DNA of 51,890 bases from positions 1 through 51,890 of the forward strand of contig SFEH01000016.1 of NCBI GenBank assembly GCA_004557315.1. Direction: 5' to 3'. Origin of the DNA: Bacteroidales bacterium. Its GTDB lineage: Bacteria > Bacteroidota > Bacteroidia > Bacteroidales > UBA3663. The notes beneath the pieces were generated by a model. The model worked only from the letters and a program-made list of their open reading frames with translations. It was not told where the DNA came from and searched no databases. Numbering within the stretch: position 1 is the stretch's first letter; every line of letters begins with the position of its first letter. This document shows, in pieces, positions 50,858 through 51,890 of the stretch. The position numbers and the translations under genes are program-made.

Positions 50858-51890
50858 TTAGAACTTTATTGCCACTCCTATTTTTCCCCATCGACCTGGC
50901 TGTGGGATGTAGGAATAGTCGTAGTAGGTCTTGTTCAGGATATTGCTGCAATCAGCATAGATGTCCCAGCGACCTGAATCGGAGCGCCATGAGAGACGTC
51001 CGTCGAGAAGCGAGTATGGGGCATTGCCCTCACCTACTCTATCCTGCCATCGCCATGACAGCGAAAGATATAGATTGCGGAAGAGACGGCTATCGGCACT
51101 TGCCACAACCTTGTGACGGAGATACTCCATCGCATACTTCGACTTGAGTATCGGCTTGGCATAGTCGATGTCCTCATTGATATAGGCATACTGGATTCCG
51201 ATCTTGCGGATTGGGAATTCGGGGAACAGCTCCTGTGGAAGGAAATCAGCGAGAAGTTCAATGCCTGCATTGTCGAGCGTAAAGTTGCCCGAGCGGAAGG
51301 TTTGTCCATCAGGCTCGTCGGCATAGATTACCCAATCAATCATATCGGTCTTGTGACTATAGAACGCTGAAGCCTCGATTTTCCAGCCTTCCGTGCGATA
51401 GCGCGTTCCAAGGCTCACGTCGAGGGTCTTCTCTGGCTTCAGGTCCTTGGTACCGACGATGTTGGTGCCGCTATAATAGAGGTCGGTGAAGGTTGGCATG
51501 CGCAGAGCCATGTTCCATGAGGCAAAGAGCTTCCAGTGCTGCGTCGGACGATAACTGATATCGATGCCTGGGTAGATGCGCCAACGGCTGTCGAGTGCGG
51601 TGTTGTGATTGGCTAGCAAGCCCAAAGAGATGGTCAAGTCGCGCAGAAGGATATCATGTTCGATGAAGGCTGATTGATTGACGCGTTCGGCCTGATTCGT
51701 ATAGTTGATACCCGATGTGGCATCATGTCCCTGTGTTGACTGCCAGTCTTTTTCATCGAGTGGCTCACCGAGTTTGGTGCTATAGATACCTTCATAGCGG
51801 ATCTCGAAGCCCACAGAGGTGCGGCCGAAGCGACTATCGTACCATGCATTGACATTGCCTCCCACTGCATCGACCTTGTGGAAATTCTCA
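50858..51890 (-). CDS. TonB-dependent outer-membrane receptor, C-terminal part (partial)
   Basis: About 344 codons are in the window; the frame is open to the edge, so the N-terminus is missing. Visible are barrel strands (SVGFEIRYEGIYS, WRIYPGIDISYRPTQHWKLFASW, LRMPTFTDLYYSGTNIVGTKDLKPEKTLDVSLG, WKIEASAFYSHKTDMIDWV) and the terminal IYADCSNILNKTYYDYSYIPQPGRWGKIGVAIKF-like end with a terminal Phe. RMPTFTDLYY...LKPEKT and the closing strand resemble vitamin B12 or siderophore receptors (BtuB-like), but the ligand is not certain. Confidence 0.9.
   Translation of the reverse strand, partial: ENFHKVDAVGGNVNAWYDSRFGRTSVGFEIRYEGIYSTKLGEPLDEKDWQSTQGHDATSGINYTNQAERVNQSAFIEHDILLRDLTISLGLLANHNTALDSRWRIYPGIDISYRPTQHWKLFASWNMALRMPTFTDLYYSGTNIVGTKDLKPEKTLDVSLGTRYRTEGWKIEASAFYSHKTDMIDWVIYADEPDGQTFRSGNFTLDNAGIELLADFLPQELFPEFPIRKIGIQYAYINEDIDYAKPILKSKYAMEYLRHKVVASADSRLFRNLYLSLSWRWQDRVGEGNAPYSLLDGRLSWRSDSGRWDIYADCSNILNKTYYDYSYIPQPGRWGKIGVAIKF

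Overview
The window reads as chromosomal DNA of a gut-type Bacteroidales, most like Prevotella/Segatella or a close Bacteroides relative. The evidence is the repeated Bacteroidota promoter signature (-33 TTTG, 19-20 nt, -7 TAnnTTTG) ahead of many genes, tRNA genes without an encoded CCA, two TonB-dependent receptors, an anaerobic sulfatase-maturase-type radical SAM enzyme, a choloylglycine-hydrolase-family protein, a C10 (streptopain-type) protease and typical Bacteroidales gene neighbourhoods (recF-DUF721, lptC-CNNM-PPIase). No phage, plasmid, IS element or CRISPR array is visible. Most genes are housekeeping.

Layout. 0-3.1 kb: 5' part of a membrane-anchored M23 peptidase (minus), then IspD/TarI cytidylyltransferase, a RidA-family protein and a NUDIX hydrolase (plus). 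3.1-7.4 kb: radical SAM maturase and miaA (minus), with a candidate small RNA between them; an AGCS amino-acid symporter and tRNA-Glu(CTC) (plus). 7.4-14 kb: NrnA-like DHH phosphoesterase; a histidine kinase and a short REC-Fis response regulator (minus), divergent from a LolD/FtsX-type ABC pair (plus), with two identical palindromes in the shared intergenic region; then an HD-domain protein. 14-17.2 kb: a decayed intergenic stretch, a type-B carboxylesterase lipoprotein and a serine acetyltransferase. 17.2-23.3 kb: a structured ncRNA gene, then the branched-chain amino acid operon ilvD-ilvB-ilvN-ilvC (minus), preceded by tRNA-Gly(CCC) that seems to share its promoter. 23.3-24 kb: a repeat-dense gene-free segment.

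24-29.1 kb: a degraded lumazine synthase homologue and a TPR membrane protein (minus), divergent from recF, a DUF721 gene and a TonB-dependent receptor. 29.2-31.9 kb: a second AGCS symporter and a membrane-anchored metallophosphoesterase. 31.9-35.6 kb: ugd, pgk and thyA (all minus). 35.8-41.2 kb: lptC, a CNNM/CorC membrane protein, a PpiD/SurA-like periplasmic folding factor and rlmN. 41.2-44.2 kb: the choloylglycine-hydrolase-family protein and an asymmetric ABC-F ATPase (minus). 44.3-50.8 kb: C10 protease, threonylcarbamoyl-AMP synthase, sugar-phosphate transferase, ClC channel with CBS domains, an outer-membrane beta-barrel protein and a small secreted protein. The window ends inside a TonB-dependent receptor (minus).

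No single large undescribed system is evident. The best candidates for a second look are the two-component/ABC-exporter locus with its paired palindromes, two orphan structured RNA genes (about 4.40-4.59 kb and 17.37-17.64 kb), the long inverted repeats at 23.6-23.8 kb and 7.29-7.40 kb, the relic lumazine synthase, the tRNA-ilv transcription unit, the Cys-rich IlvN extension, and the ABC-F protein with one intact and one dismantled ATP site. Names are by reading motifs; no database search was possible.
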